Shown here piece after piece: positions 1 through 9,584 of a stretch of DNA of 64,000 bases. The first letter of the stretch is position 1; every line of letters begins with the position of its first letter. The position numbers and the translations under genes were made by a program. The stretch is from Pelatocladus maniniholoensis HA4357-MV3. Its GTDB lineage: Bacteria > Cyanobacteriota > Cyanobacteriia > Cyanobacteriales > Nostocaceae. Under the pieces are notes generated by a model. It saw only the letters and a program-made list of their open reading frames with translations. It was not told the origin of the DNA and did not search any database. The DNA lies in NCBI GenBank assembly GCA_019359115.1, contig JAHHHW010000119.1:62001-126000 (forward strand), written 5' to 3'.

Positions 1-1
1 G

Positions 2-2380
2 ATTCTTAAAATAATTTATGATGATGATTCCCAAAGAGATAATGGCGAAAAAAAGTTTACCATTTTGACTAGATTATTTAAACGAGAACAAGATTTTTTA
101 ACTGAAAATAGAAATCCAGGTATCCCTCTAGGATATGACAAATTTTCTTTGACGTTGAGCAATGGGAAAGAAATACATTGCTTAGTTATGGAAAAAGTCA
201 AGGGGATAAATCTAGAAGAATGGGTAGAAAACAACGGAGCGATTACACAAGAACGGACTTTGAGATGGCTGAAACAAATAGTTGATATTCTCGATTTTAT
301 ACATGAAGAGAAAGACTTCTTCCATCGAGATATTAAGCCATCAAATATTATGCGGCGACAAATAGATCAAAAATTAGTGTTGATAGACTTCGGCACGGTA
401 AAAGAAATCTGCTTTAATCAGCATGGATCACAAATAACTACACAGATAGGGACACCAGGTTATCAACCACCTGAACAAAGTCAGGGACAGGCAGAAAAAA
501 AATCGGATTTCTACGCACTTGGTAGAACTTTTGTGTATTTATTAACAGGTAAACAACCGCGTCAGATGGAGACAGAAGGAGCAATTTACAGATGGTATGA
601 ACACATCAATTCTCCCATTTCTCAGTCACTAATTAAGTTAATTAATGACTTGATGGAAGAACATATAAGTAAGCGTCCTGAAGATACGCAAACTATTTTG
701 GCACGCCTCGATCATATTCAGGAAGAAATTGCAAAATTCCCATCATCTATATCTTCTAAGGTTGTGTCCCAAACTCCAACTAATCCGCCTCAACATAGAG
801 TTGCATCTTCAACTCCAACTAACCGACCCCAACTAGAAAATCAACAAAGACGGGATTTGATAAAGAGTGTAGCTATAGCCTTTGGAGTTATTGGAATAGC
901 ATTATTGATTCCATTACTCGTTGGACGAAATAACCAAGCTCAAAATAAAGATATACCTATTATGCCTCTAACGTCCCCTTCTACAACTCTTCTCTCAGAA
1001 GGTTGTGATTTTAAACTAGGAGATAATATCAGTTGTGGCGAAGAAAGTTTGATTTCTCAGAGTGGTCAAATGAAAGACCCTCCCCAGGAGAAAGTCCAAG
1101 GAATGGGTGAAATCAAAGAAGGTAACTACAGTAAAGCACAAGAGTTACTTGAAAAAGCTTGGAACCAAACTTTTGAAGATGGAAAACCAGACCCTGAAAC
1201 TCTAATTTATCTAAACAATGCTAAAATTCATAACTTGATTAATCAACAAAAAAATTCTCAACAAAAGATTTATACTATAGCAGTAGCCGCTCCCCTAAAA
1301 TACATAAAAGAAGAATCAGACATTTTTAATCAAGGCTTAGAAATGCTGCGTGGAGTTGCTCAAGCACAAGATAAAGTGATAAAAGAAGAAGGGATATATT
1401 TGCAAGTTGCGATCGCCAACGACGCAAATAATATAGAAAAAGCACCTGAAATCGCCGAACAACTAGGCAAAAATCAAGATATTTTAGGAGTTATAGGACA
1501 TTATTCTAGCAGTATCACTCAAGCTGCACTTCCAAAATATCAAGAGAATGGATTGACATTAGTTTCACCAGCAAGTACTTCAGTAAAATTATCTGGTCAA
1601 AAAAACTTGTATCGTATTGCTCCTGATGATGCTGTGGCTGGTCTGGCTATTGCAGAGGATCTAAAAAATAAGCCAAATCCCCAGATAGTTGCAATATTTT
1701 GGAGTAAGGGTGAAGCATTTAGTGAATCTCTCAAAGGAGAAGCAGAAAGAGGATTAGGAATTGACAGGGTTGTTAACTATAACATAGAAAATAGCGAAAT
1801 ATTTAATTTAGCAAGTGATAATTTCAATGTAGAGAATGCCCTTAATGAAGCTAAAAAACAAGGAGTAACTGCAATTATTCTTATTCCTGATGGTGGTCAA
1901 ACTAAAGCTTTGACCAACGCATATGCTGTAATTCAAGCAAATAAAGACCCCAATTTCATCTTTATCGGAGGAGATACTCTCTACAATAGTCGCACGATAG
2001 AAAATGTAAAAAAAAATGCGGCAAAAAATCAGCTTATAATAGCTGTATCATGGCATCCGTTGAATAACGAGCTATTCTCTAAATCCACAGAAAAGTTATG
2101 GCGGACAAAAGATGTCAGTTGGCTAACCGCTACAGCCTACGATGCTAGCCTTGTACTAACTGAAGCTATTAAGCAAGACCCCAGTCGAAAAGGTGTTAAT
2201 AAAATTATATCTGCGGCTGGCTTCAAAGTTAACCAGGGTGCAACAGGAGAAATAAGTTTTAATGAAAGCGATCGCACCGATCCTAAAAGTACTTTAGTCA
2301 AGGTCTTACCCTATTGCCAGCCAGGGTCAGGTTATCGTTTTGTTCCTGTTAACTATCCCAAAAAGTGTATTTCAAGCTAA
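2..2380 (+). CDS. Ser/Thr protein kinase fused to periplasmic ligand-binding domain (5'-partial)
   Basis: The frame is open to the left window edge, so the N-lobe of the kinase starts outside; the first internal start-like codon (TTG 65) is not the real start. Numbering from that TTG, the catalytic loop HRDIKPSN begins near residue 87, followed by DFG (LIDFGTVKE) and the activation-segment end GTPGYQPPEQ. A single membrane segment lies near residues 265-287 (VAIAFGVIGIALLIPLLVG). After a linker, residues about 403-760 form a type-I periplasmic binding fold like the LivK/amino-acid ABC receptors (YTIAVAAPL, IGHYSSSITQAALP, YRIAPDD). The architecture suggests a transmembrane receptor kinase that senses a small molecule outside the plasma membrane. 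The ligand is unknown. Kinase and binding-domain calls are firm; the sensing role is inference. Confidence 0.9.
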   Translation: MLKIIYDDDSQRDNGEKKFTILTRLFKREQDFLTENRNPGIPLGYDKFSLTLSNGKEIHCLVMEKVKGINLEEWVENNGAITQERTLRWLKQIVDILDFIHEEKDFFHRDIKPSNIMRRQIDQKLVLIDFGTVKEICFNQHGSQITTQIGTPGYQPPEQSQGQAEKKSDFYALGRTFVYLLTGKQPRQMETEGAIYRWYEHINSPISQSLIKLINDLMEEHISKRPEDTQTILARLDHIQEEIAKFPSSISSKVVSQTPTNPPQHRVASSTPTNRPQLENQQRRDLIKSVAIAFGVIGIALLIPLLVGRNNQAQNKDIPIMPLTSPSTTLLSEGCDFKLGDNISCGEESLISQSGQMKDPPQEKVQGMGEIKEGNYSKAQELLEKAWNQTFEDGKPDPETLIYLNNAKIHNLINQQKNSQQKIYTIAVAAPLKYIKEESDIFNQGLEMLRGVAQAQDKVIKEEGIYLQVAIANDANNIEKAPEIAEQLGKNQDILGVIGHYSSSITQAALPKYQENGLTLVSPASTSVKLSGQKNLYRIAPDDAVAGLAIAEDLKNKPNPQIVAIFWSKGEAFSESLKGEAERGLGIDRVVNYNIENSEIFNLASDNFNVENALNEAKKQGVTAIILIPDGGQTKALTNAYAVIQANKDPNFIFIGGDTLYNSRTIENVKKNAAKNQLIIAVSWHPLNNELFSKSTEKLWRTKDVSWLTATAYDASLVLTEAIKQDPSRKGVNKIISAAGFKVNQGATGEISFNESDRTDPKSTLVKVLPYCQPGSGYRFVPVNYPKKCISS

Positions 2381-2461
2381 ATTTACGCAGATACAGGGGA
2401 GCATGTGACTTGCAACATAAAAATGTCCTCATTTGTACTGATAATATTTATCGAACTCAGG

Positions 2462-4999
2462 TTAGATTAAATGTAAGTCATCATTGACTATTTCTCTGAC
2501 TTTAGCCGCAGAATCTTGTTGTAATGCTGCTGTGATGATCGCCTGTGCTTTTGGTATAGTCAATTGAGCGATCGCACTCTTAAATCCAGGAATCGCTTGG
2601 GGATTGAGACTCACTTCATCTAGCCCCAAGCCTAATAAAATTGGTGCTGCTAGGGGATCGGCGGCGATTTCACCACATAACCCCACCCAGATACCAGCAG
2701 CATGTCCAACTTCGACGGTTTGCTGGATCATTCGTAATACTGCTGGGTGCAAAGCATCGGTTAAATTTGCCACTTTGGGATTGGTGCGATCTGCTGCCAT
2801 GATATATTGACTCAGATCATTAGTACCAATACTGAAAAAGTCTACTTCCCTAGCTAACTGGTCGGCAATAGTGACTGCTGCTGGTACTTCTACCATAATC
2901 CCTATTTCCATGTCTTCATCAAAACCAATATCAACTTGACGTAGTTCTGCTTGCACTTGCGCTAGTATTGCTTTTGCTGCTTGGATTTCTGTAAGAGTCG
3001 CAATCATAGGAAACATGATTTTGATTTGATAGTGAAGGCTAGCCCGTAAAATAGCCCTTAATTGAGTTTTCAAAACTTGGGGACGATCCAAACAAAAACG
3101 AATTCCACGCCAACCTAAAAAAGGATTAGTTTCTACACCCACACCTAAATAAGGAATTGACTTGTCTCCACCAACATCGAGGGTACGAATAATCAAAGGA
3201 CGATTATCTAAAATTTGCGCGATCGCTTGGTAAACTTCTAATTGCTGTTCTTCAGTAGGAGCGATCGCACGATTAAGATAAAGAAACTCCGTCCGCAGTA
3301 GTCCGACACCTTCTGCACCAAAATTCACAGCTTGTTGTGTATCATGAACACTGCTGACATTAGCGAACACATTTATTCGGTGGTGATCGCGAGTCATACA
3401 AGGCTGATGAGCAATATTGATTATTTGTTGCTGGATTGCGTGTTGTGCATTTTGCTTCGCTTGAAGTGCTACCAGAGTTTCTGCTTCTGGTTGTACCCAA
3501 ACTTTACCCATCTCCCCGTCAATAGCTAACTGTGTACCATCGTTTAGCTGTAGTATTTCTAATGGTAAGCCAACAATTGCTGGAATACCCAAAGAACGAG
3601 CAAGGATGGCTGTATGGGATGTAGCACTACCACCTGTGATACAAATACCCAAAATCCTTGTCGGATCTAAGCTAGCTGTATCTGAAGGAGTCAGATCAGC
3701 CGCTACTAAAATAGCTGGTTGGGATACATCCACAATTGTCATTGGAGTCCCTGATAATACCCGTAATACTCGCTGTCCCACATCAACGACATCAGCGATT
3801 CGTTCTTGTAAATAAGGATCATCAAGATGGCGATAGTTATTTGCTACCTCATTAATTACTCCTTGCCAAACAGCTTCCGCATTGAGGTGCTGGCTCAAGA
3901 TACGTTCCTGTGCAGTTTCTAGCAAAGTTGGATCTTCTAAAAATAATAAATGGGCATCAAAAATAGCAGCTTCCGCATCACCAATTTGAATCGACGAGTG
4001 CGACAGCAAAGTTTGAATTTCTTGTTGGGCAGTGTGCAGTGCTATTTGTAATCTTTGCCACTCATCGTTAGAGTTTTCTATGTGATAATGCTGTACTTCT
4101 TCGAGAGAAGTCGTTTGATTCGAGCTTATGGGCGTTTTTCGATAGCGAAAACAAGGTGCGATCGCTACTCCACCAGAAGCGGGGATACCTTGGAGAGAGG
4201 AGAGAGTGTGGGAAGTGGGGGGAGTTTGGGGAGTGTGGGAAGTGGGAGGAGGAGTATTTTGTTCACCGAAATTGGTGGTAAATAGTGTTTGTAATGCGGC
4301 TAGTGCTGCTTCTGCGTCAGTACCAGTGGCAGTAATGACAATTTCGTCTCCTTGACGTACTCCTAACATTGCTACTTGGTTGATACTGTCAGCGCGGACA
4401 AATTCGCTAGATTTAGTAGCATTTTTGACTTTTATTTGGGATTGAAATCGAGCAGCACACCCTACAAATTGAGCTGCGGGACGGGCGTGCAATCCAAACC
4501 TATTGCTGACTCTGAGCTTAATTTCGTTTGTCTGTGGCGTGTCATGAGTCATTGGTTCTTCACTAATGACAAATGAGAAATGACTCTCATCCAAACCTAA
4601 CTGAGTTGCTTTTGCTACTAATGCTCCCTGTGCTTCTGCGATTACCTGTTGCATGTCATTACCAGCTGCGGCTGCAACTACTGCGGCGATCGCACCTTCA
4701 ACTAGAGGCGCTGCACACAAATGTATTTGCTGTTGTTGTTCAAGTGGGAGGAACTCTAGCGCCATTTCTGCACTCATCAGGGCGCTACCGAGATCCATCA
4801 GCACCAACACACCATCATCACTATATACAGATGCGATCGCCTCATAAACCTGTATTGCATCCGTACCGAGAGGATTTGCGGGATCATCAATTCCTGCTGC
4901 GACGGCGATGGGAACATGATCTTGAACCATCTGTACTGCAAGTTCTCGCACGCCTTCTGCTAGCCGTTTGCTGTGAGAAACAATAACAATTCCAATCAC
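2462..4999 (-). CDS. Multidomain PTS phosphotransferase: DhaM-type EIIA, HPr and Enzyme I
   Basis: This 845-residue protein has three phosphoryl-relay domains. Residues 1-125 are a DhaM/mannose-family EIIA with active His9 (IVIVSHSKRLAEGV). Residues about 160-245 are HPr with His171 (GLHARPAA). From about 272 it is a full Enzyme I with phospho-His462 (GGSATSHTAI), the PEP-binding signature SIGTNDLSQY and a late GLCGE cysteine motif. It should draw phosphate from PEP and hand it to DhaL-ADP of a dihydroxyacetone kinase, but no dhaK or dhaL lies in the window. E. coli DhaM has only an Enzyme I N-terminal part, so a complete Enzyme I makes this one self-sufficient. The start is GTG 4999. The linker between HPr and Enzyme I is Pro/Thr-rich and encoded by a tandem repeat. 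Confidence 0.9.
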   Translation of the reverse strand: MIGIVIVSHSKRLAEGVRELAVQMVQDHVPIAVAAGIDDPANPLGTDAIQVYEAIASVYSDDGVLVLMDLGSALMSAEMALEFLPLEQQQQIHLCAAPLVEGAIAAVVAAAAGNDMQQVIAEAQGALVAKATQLGLDESHFSFVISEEPMTHDTPQTNEIKLRVSNRFGLHARPAAQFVGCAARFQSQIKVKNATKSSEFVRADSINQVAMLGVRQGDEIVITATGTDAEAALAALQTLFTTNFGEQNTPPPTSHTPQTPPTSHTLSSLQGIPASGGVAIAPCFRYRKTPISSNQTTSLEEVQHYHIENSNDEWQRLQIALHTAQQEIQTLLSHSSIQIGDAEAAIFDAHLLFLEDPTLLETAQERILSQHLNAEAVWQGVINEVANNYRHLDDPYLQERIADVVDVGQRVLRVLSGTPMTIVDVSQPAILVAADLTPSDTASLDPTRILGICITGGSATSHTAILARSLGIPAIVGLPLEILQLNDGTQLAIDGEMGKVWVQPEAETLVALQAKQNAQHAIQQQIINIAHQPCMTRDHHRINVFANVSSVHDTQQAVNFGAEGVGLLRTEFLYLNRAIAPTEEQQLEVYQAIAQILDNRPLIIRTLDVGGDKSIPYLGVGVETNPFLGWRGIRFCLDRPQVLKTQLRAILRASLHYQIKIMFPMIATLTEIQAAKAILAQVQAELRQVDIGFDEDMEIGIMVEVPAAVTIADQLAREVDFFSIGTNDLSQYIMAADRTNPKVANLTDALHPAVLRMIQQTVEVGHAAGIWVGLCGEIAADPLAAPILLGLGLDEVSLNPQAIPGFKSAIAQLTIPKAQAIITAALQQDSAAKVREIVNDDLHLI
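4195..4258. repeat. Degenerate GGGAGTGTGGGAAGT-type tandem repeat inside the PTS gene
   Basis: The stretch consists of imperfect units such as GTGTGGGAAGTGGGG and GAGTGTGGGAAGTGGGA. On the coding strand it gives a linker of Pro, Thr, Ser and His between HPr and Enzyme I (PPPTSHTPQTPPTSHT). The units resemble the intergenic short tandem repeats elsewhere in the window, so this looks like an in-frame repeat expansion tolerated in an interdomain linker. Confidence 0.7.
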
Positions 5000-5249
5000 G
5001 GAGACACCGTTAATTAATTGCGGATTGCTTTCTTCAACCTCATTATCAGGGGTAACTCAAATTTTTGGGTGAATTTTCAGCAAACCGTAATCTAGCTTGA
5101 AAATGGGGATCGGGGATAAGGGATCGCTTAAGAGGTTTTCATACCCCTTCCTATTCAACCCCGAAGAAAGATGATGGTATCCGCTTATTTGTACGACTGC
5201 TGTATGCAGGAATGCAAGAGTGATGCATTCCCGTGTCCTCACACTGCCC

Positions 5250-5573
5250 TCACCTTTCCATTTTCTCTTCAGAAGCAGCCTCTGGTGGCAAATTTGCTAA
5301 AAATTGTTGTAGTCTCATTCGCTCTATGTAAGGCCAGCCACCCTCTGACTCAATATCTTTAAGTAATGAGTACAGTGCTTGACGATTATTAGGCAAATTA
5401 TTCTGAAAAGATCCATCTCGAATCTCTCGGTGTAATTCTTCCAACTGTCTTAATAAAGCCAAAAGAGCAATAGTATCTCCTTGACAAAATGCCACTGCAT
5501 CATGTACGACGCTCACGATGTCTTGTAATTTACAAGATAATTTCTCTGACTCAAAAATTCTGCTTTGATTCAT
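5250..5573 (-). CDS. Small soluble protein of unknown function
   Basis: A 107-residue protein starting MNQSRIFESEKLSCKLQ, rich in leucine and charged residues and predicted helical, with no signal peptide or membrane segment. I do not recognise the family. The ordinary amino-acid composition and good codon use, with an ATG start, support a real gene. It lies upstream of the PTS gene on the same strand, separated by 250 bases without a recognisable gene, so co-transcription is uncertain. Confidence 0.6.
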   Translation of the reverse strand: MNQSRIFESEKLSCKLQDIVSVVHDAVAFCQGDTIALLALLRQLEELHREIRDGSFQNNLPNNRQALYSLLKDIESEGGWPYIERMRLQQFLANLPPEAASEEKMER

Positions 5574-6306
5574 GCGAGCTTCTATAAACTAGACCAACTC
5601 AAATTTACCGAAGATATTTTACTTTCATTGTTTGCTAAAAGACGTGTTTACGGAAAACTCAAGAAAATATGCTTTTAAGTTGCATAATTACCCTTAATTT
5701 AGCTCTCCATTAGCTTATGCAAAGTATGTTGCTCTGAATTATAAGTTACAGTAGAGATACTCAGTATAGCCTGTTGGGAGCTAAATGCGATCTCAGCATT
5801 TTTGATAAATACATGGTAAATGTGAGATCGCTTTGATTTTGAGTTAAAAAAAATCGTATGATCTGGCTGATGATCCCCCATAAAAATATGGGCTGTATGT
5901 AATGGCGGCACATATATCACAAAACGACAAAGGCGATACCACAAAAGTAAAAATACTGGCAGACTCACGGACAGTGGGTGATCACCCAAACAAGTTGTAT
6001 TAACCATATTACAGTTGTTTACAACTTGACAAAGCCGTCCAAAGGTCAAAAACAGTATCTTCATTTGTAGGAATCTGCTCAAGTTACTGTGTATCGGGGT
6101 GTACTCATCCATAAACACACCCTAACTTTAACCAAATGCCGCCAAAAATGAAACTGCTAGTTTTTGCTTGTCTTTGAGATGCTTTCCTAATTGGATGCTG
6201 TGTCTTGGCTAGTCTGATGTTTTAAGCTTCAGGCTCAACAAGTAAAACTTTGAGTTAATTGCAGTTTTACAACTTAAGATATCAATTTTTGACATTGAGG
6301 TTGACC
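5574..6306. other. Gene-poor region upstream of psbO
   Basis: About 730 bases between the start of the 107-residue gene and psbO. It should contain the promoters of both flanking genes, which are divergent. One 139-codon reverse-strand frame exists but lacks convincing protein character. I see no RNA gene. Confidence 0.5.
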
Positions 6307-7140
6307 ATGAGGTTTCGCGCTGTAATTGTTGCACTCTTGGCTTTGTGCTTGGGGTTACTAACTGCTTGTAGTGAGGGTCCTACTGCTGGTAGTACGGATT
6401 TACTCACCTACGATCAAATTAAAGGAACTGGTCTGGCGAACAAGTGTCCCCAACTCACAGAAACGAGTCGTGGTTCTATTCCCATTGATGCTAGCCAATC
6501 CTACGTCATAAAAGAACTTTGCTTAGAACCAACCAATTTCTTTGTAAGAGAAGAACCTGCTAATAAGCGTCAAAAAGCTGAATTTGTTGCAGGTAAATTA
6601 GTAACTCGCAAGACCTATTCGTTGGATCAAATCGAAGGCGACCTAAAAATTAATTCTGATGGTAGCCTTACCTTTGTGGAAAAAGATGGCTTTGACTTCC
6701 AAGCTACTACCGTGCAATTACCTGGAGGTGAGCGAGTACCTTTCTTGTTTACCGTCAAAGGTTTAGTTGCTCAGTCACAACCTGGTATGACCAGCATTAA
6801 TACCTCAACAGATTTTGAAGGTGCTTTTAGAGTTCCTTCTTATCGTGGTGCTACCTTCTTAGATCCTAAAGGTCGTGGTGTCGCCAGTGGTTATGACAAT
6901 GCTGTGGCTCTTCCTGCTCAGTCTGATAATGAAGAGCTTCTTCGCGCTAATGTTAAGCGTGCTGATGTTCTTGAGGGTAAAATTTCTCTTTCTGTAGCCA
7001 AAGTAGATAGTTCTAGTGGTGAAATTGCAGGTACATTTGAGAGCGACCAACCTTCTGACACTGATTTAGGTGCTGGTGAGCCTAAAGATGTGAAAGTTCG
7101 TGGTATCTTCTACGCTCGCTTGGAACCAGCTCGTAGCTAA
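6307..7140 (+). CDS. psbO: Photosystem II manganese-stabilising protein PsbO
   Basis: PsbO is the extrinsic lumenal subunit that stabilises the Mn4CaO5 cluster. From ATG 6307 the protein has 277 residues, the usual size; the frame extends 16 codons further up, but MRFRAVIVALLALCLGLL is the expected signal sequence and a GAGG lies about 7 bases before it. Family marks are LTYDQIKGTGLANKCP, the second conserved cysteine in KELCLEPTNFFV (disulfide partner), and GRGVASGYDNAVALPA. The signal ends in LLTAC, which reads as a lipobox. The gene stands alone, with its own terminator at 7222. Confidence 0.98.
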   Translation: MRFRAVIVALLALCLGLLTACSEGPTAGSTDLLTYDQIKGTGLANKCPQLTETSRGSIPIDASQSYVIKELCLEPTNFFVREEPANKRQKAEFVAGKLVTRKTYSLDQIEGDLKINSDGSLTFVEKDGFDFQATTVQLPGGERVPFLFTVKGLVAQSQPGMTSINTSTDFEGAFRVPSYRGATFLDPKGRGVASGYDNAVALPAQSDNEELLRANVKRADVLEGKISLSVAKVDSSSGEIAGTFESDQPSDTDLGAGEPKDVKVRGIFYARLEPARS

Positions 7141-7221
7141 ATGATTTTCATTATAAAACTTGAGTTTTACTCAAGATGGCTATTGTTATGGTCTTTGTGG
7201 CGATCGCAATAGCTAATCCCT

Positions 7222-7260
7222 AATCACCCTTGTAACATTTATTCTACAAGGGTGATTTTA
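7222..7260 (+). terminator. Rho-independent terminator after psbO
   Basis: A 13-bp perfect stem, AATCACCCTTGTA (7222-7234) with TACAAGGGTGATT (7245-7257), and a short T-rich run follow psbO by about 80 bases. Confidence 0.85.
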
Positions 7261-7658
7261 TTTAAGTATTTTTTCTGGTCAAAATTTTCTTTCTCTAATT
7301 GCTATCTCTTGAAACTCAGTTTTTATATATACTTCATTTTTATCTTTATTTACTTAATTTAAGTACAATCTCGGTTTCAATTCAAGTAAAAAATTTTATA
7401 TGTTTTGTATGTGTTTGAAAAAACAGTAGGTCATACCAAAGTTAACTAAATAATTACTCTTTTCGCTGATTTAAATCCTGTCTTCATTGTCATACTCCTA
7501 ATAGCAGACACTTCACGACTAATTCTTTGTGTCCGCTATGGGAGTTAGTTTCCATGTCCGTATTTTTGATTGAAATCTTTAAATGCACGACATGCACAAT
7601 TGGAGCTTGGTTCAGCAGTGAATAACTGTTTGTTTGCTAAGAAAAACAAAATGGTGCT
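7261..7658. other. AT-rich intergenic region before sigF
   Basis: About 400 bases between the psbO terminator and sigF. The stretch is strongly AT-rich and should hold the sigF promoter. I can point to no gene, RNA or clear operator in it. Confidence 0.5.
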
Positions 7659-8435
7659 ATGCCAACTACACTCACCCATGAACTGAAGCATGAAATCTTA
7701 CAGTTGCTACGAGAATATCAGCAATCTCGTTCGGCAAATGTTCGTAATCAACTGGTAAAACTCAATTTTGGATTGGTAAGAAAAGAAGCTCACTATTGGA
7801 TAAACCAGTGCCATGAAAGTTATGAAGATTTACTCCAGGTCGGCTGTCTCGGTTTAATTCGAGCAATTGAAAGATTTGAAATTTCAAAAGGTCATGCCTT
7901 CAGTTCTTTTGCCATTCCTTACATTAGAGGAGAAATTCAACATTATCTCAGAGATAAAGGTGTTACCGTACGGATTCCCCGACGCTATCTAGCAATACAA
8001 CAGCAGGCTATAGGAGTGTCACGTTCTTTCCAGGAAAAATACAATCGCCAACCAACCGACGCAGAATTAGCCGCAGCACTGGAAATTTCTACCCAGGAAT
8101 GGCAGGAAATTAAATTGGCATGGATAAATCGCGCTCCTTTAAGCTTGGATGTACCAGTCCAGGATGGAGAAGAGGGATCTACTTGCTTGGGAGAATTAGT
8201 TGTTGATCATCGCTATCGTAGTTTTCAGCTAGCACAAGAAGATCAAATTCGCTTGCAACAAGCACTGTTCCAGCTCGAAAAACGTACCCGTGAAGTCTTG
8301 GAATTTGTGTTTTTACACGATTTAACACAAAAACAAGTAGCAGAGCAGCTAGGTATTAGTGTTGTCACTGTTTCTCGCAAAGTCAAAAAAGGGCTGGATC
8401 TGTTGAAGCAGTCAATGAGTGTCGCAGAAGATTAA
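7659..8435 (+). CDS. sigF: RNA polymerase sigma factor SigF (group 3)
   Basis: A 258-residue sigma factor of the B/F type. Region 2 is visible in EDLLQVGCLGLIRAIERF and FAIPYIRGEIQHYLRDKG, region 3 around VRIPRRYLAIQQQ, and the region 4 helix-turn-helix at LTQKQVAEQLGISVVTVSRKVKKGL. In Synechocystis SigF controls type IV pilus genes and motility; in Nostocales the homologue is linked to hormogonia and pili. The lipoprotein 105 bases downstream on the same strand may be co-transcribed. No anti-sigma gene is adjacent. Confidence 0.93.
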   Translation: MPTTLTHELKHEILQLLREYQQSRSANVRNQLVKLNFGLVRKEAHYWINQCHESYEDLLQVGCLGLIRAIERFEISKGHAFSSFAIPYIRGEIQHYLRDKGVTVRIPRRYLAIQQQAIGVSRSFQEKYNRQPTDAELAAALEISTQEWQEIKLAWINRAPLSLDVPVQDGEEGSTCLGELVVDHRYRSFQLAQEDQIRLQQALFQLEKRTREVLEFVFLHDLTQKQVAEQLGISVVTVSRKVKKGLDLLKQSMSVAED

Positions 8436-8539
8436 ATGCTAAAACTTAGGTTATAACGGTATCAGATTTCACACTTGCTTTAATTTATAAACATGTTTAA
8501 TTTGATACGTAAGTTTTTCTTGGTGAAAGAGAGGGGCTG

Positions 8540-9424
8540 ATGGGTATAAATTTAAAAATATTAGTTGCAGCCATTTCTGTTTTAGCGATCGCCTCCTGTG
8601 GTTCTGAAGGTGAACAACAATCTAGTAATCCAACACCAGCGCCTAATACATCAGCAAAAACGCAGAAACTACCAGCACAATCATTTAATAACCCTGTAGT
8701 GCCTGCTAAAGCAACTTCATTCACTTCTGCTTCTACTGGCTTGATTCAATCCACAAATGCGAAAGCACGGATAGATATTGTTTCAAAAGGACGTAATGAC
8801 CCGTTTGCTCAAATTGTTGGACAATCTCCCTTAGAAATAGCGAATTCTACTACCAGAATGCGGACTGTCCCCAGATTACTACCTTTACCAATTACCAACA
8901 CTAGAGCTAAATTAATAGCGACAAGAACACCGCAAAAAAGCAGTGTAGTGTTAAATGCCAAATTAAATAAATCAAAAAACAATATCAACAAAGCAGTTTC
9001 AAACAAAAATCTTCCAAAATTCACTCCTGTCTTACCTAAACTCATACCCCCGGTTGTTCCTGAGCAACGTTTAGCATCTGTATTACCACCACCACCACAA
9101 CCAGATTTAGCCAAGGCTGTTTTTGTGAGTGGTGTGGTTATGGTTGGTAATCAACCCCAAGCTATTATCAAAGTACCAAATGAGCCAACTAGTCGCTACG
9201 TACAGGCAGGACAGCGATTAGCAAACGGAGTTTTAATCAAACGTATTGAAATGAACGAAGGTTCAGAACCAATCATAATTCTGGAACAATATGGTATTGA
9301 AGTTAGCAGAATGATTGGTGAAGCACCTGCTAGCAGTCCACCAACCGCGACAACAACCACCACTGCTAATCCTGTTTCAGCAGCATCACCAGCCTCTAGT
9401 CCAGTTGATATTGGTTCTTCGTGA
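8540..9424 (+). CDS. Proline-rich lipoprotein with a small C-terminal beta domain
   Basis: A 294-residue protein. The N-terminus is a lipoprotein signal (LVAAISVLAIASC, lipidated Cys20). Residues about 25-185 are low-complexity and rich in Pro, Ser, Thr and Asn, suggesting an envelope-spanning tether. Residues about 190-265 (VFVSGVVMVGNQPQAIIKV to GIEVSRMIGE) form a compact beta domain that recalls PilP/GspC-type domains of pilus and secretion machines. That resemblance and the position just after sigF suggest a pilus-related role, but this is inference. GAGAGGGG precedes the ATG at good distance. Confidence 0.7.
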   Translation: MGINLKILVAAISVLAIASCGSEGEQQSSNPTPAPNTSAKTQKLPAQSFNNPVVPAKATSFTSASTGLIQSTNAKARIDIVSKGRNDPFAQIVGQSPLEIANSTTRMRTVPRLLPLPITNTRAKLIATRTPQKSSVVLNAKLNKSKNNINKAVSNKNLPKFTPVLPKLIPPVVPEQRLASVLPPPPQPDLAKAVFVSGVVMVGNQPQAIIKVPNEPTSRYVQAGQRLANGVLIKRIEMNEGSEPIIILEQYGIEVSRMIGEAPASSPPTATTTTTANPVSAASPASSPVDIGSS

Positions 9425-9435
9425 ACTACTTAGCT

Positions 9436-9485
9436 TAAAAATGGGTGTGGGGATGTAAAGGTGTAGGGGTATAGGGGTGTAAGAA
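9436..9485. repeat. Short tandem repeat, GGTGTAGGGGTAT-type
   Basis: Imperfect heptamer-like units (GGTGTAGGGG, TATAGGGGTG) lie just after the lipoprotein gene. Similar units on the opposite strand follow the PfkB kinase gene near 34810-34865. Confidence 0.6.
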
Positions 9486-9584
9486 GAGTCATATTTTTAT
9501 TCACGCTGGTTTAAGCAGTCCAGTGCTGGTTACTTAACAGGATAAACTAGAGTGCGGGGCTTCTGTCGCAACTAGTTAAAAAAG

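Noticed and set aside
4573-4986. A 137-codon frame antisense to the PTS gene
   Set aside because: It is a shadow of the conserved EIIA coding sequence; its Leu/Arg/His-rich composition is typical of antisense frames.
5699-6118. A 139-codon reverse-strand frame upstream of psbO
   Set aside because: Composition (many Cys, His, Phe with no pattern), no ribosome site and location in a divergent promoter region argue against a real protein; I recognise nothing in it.
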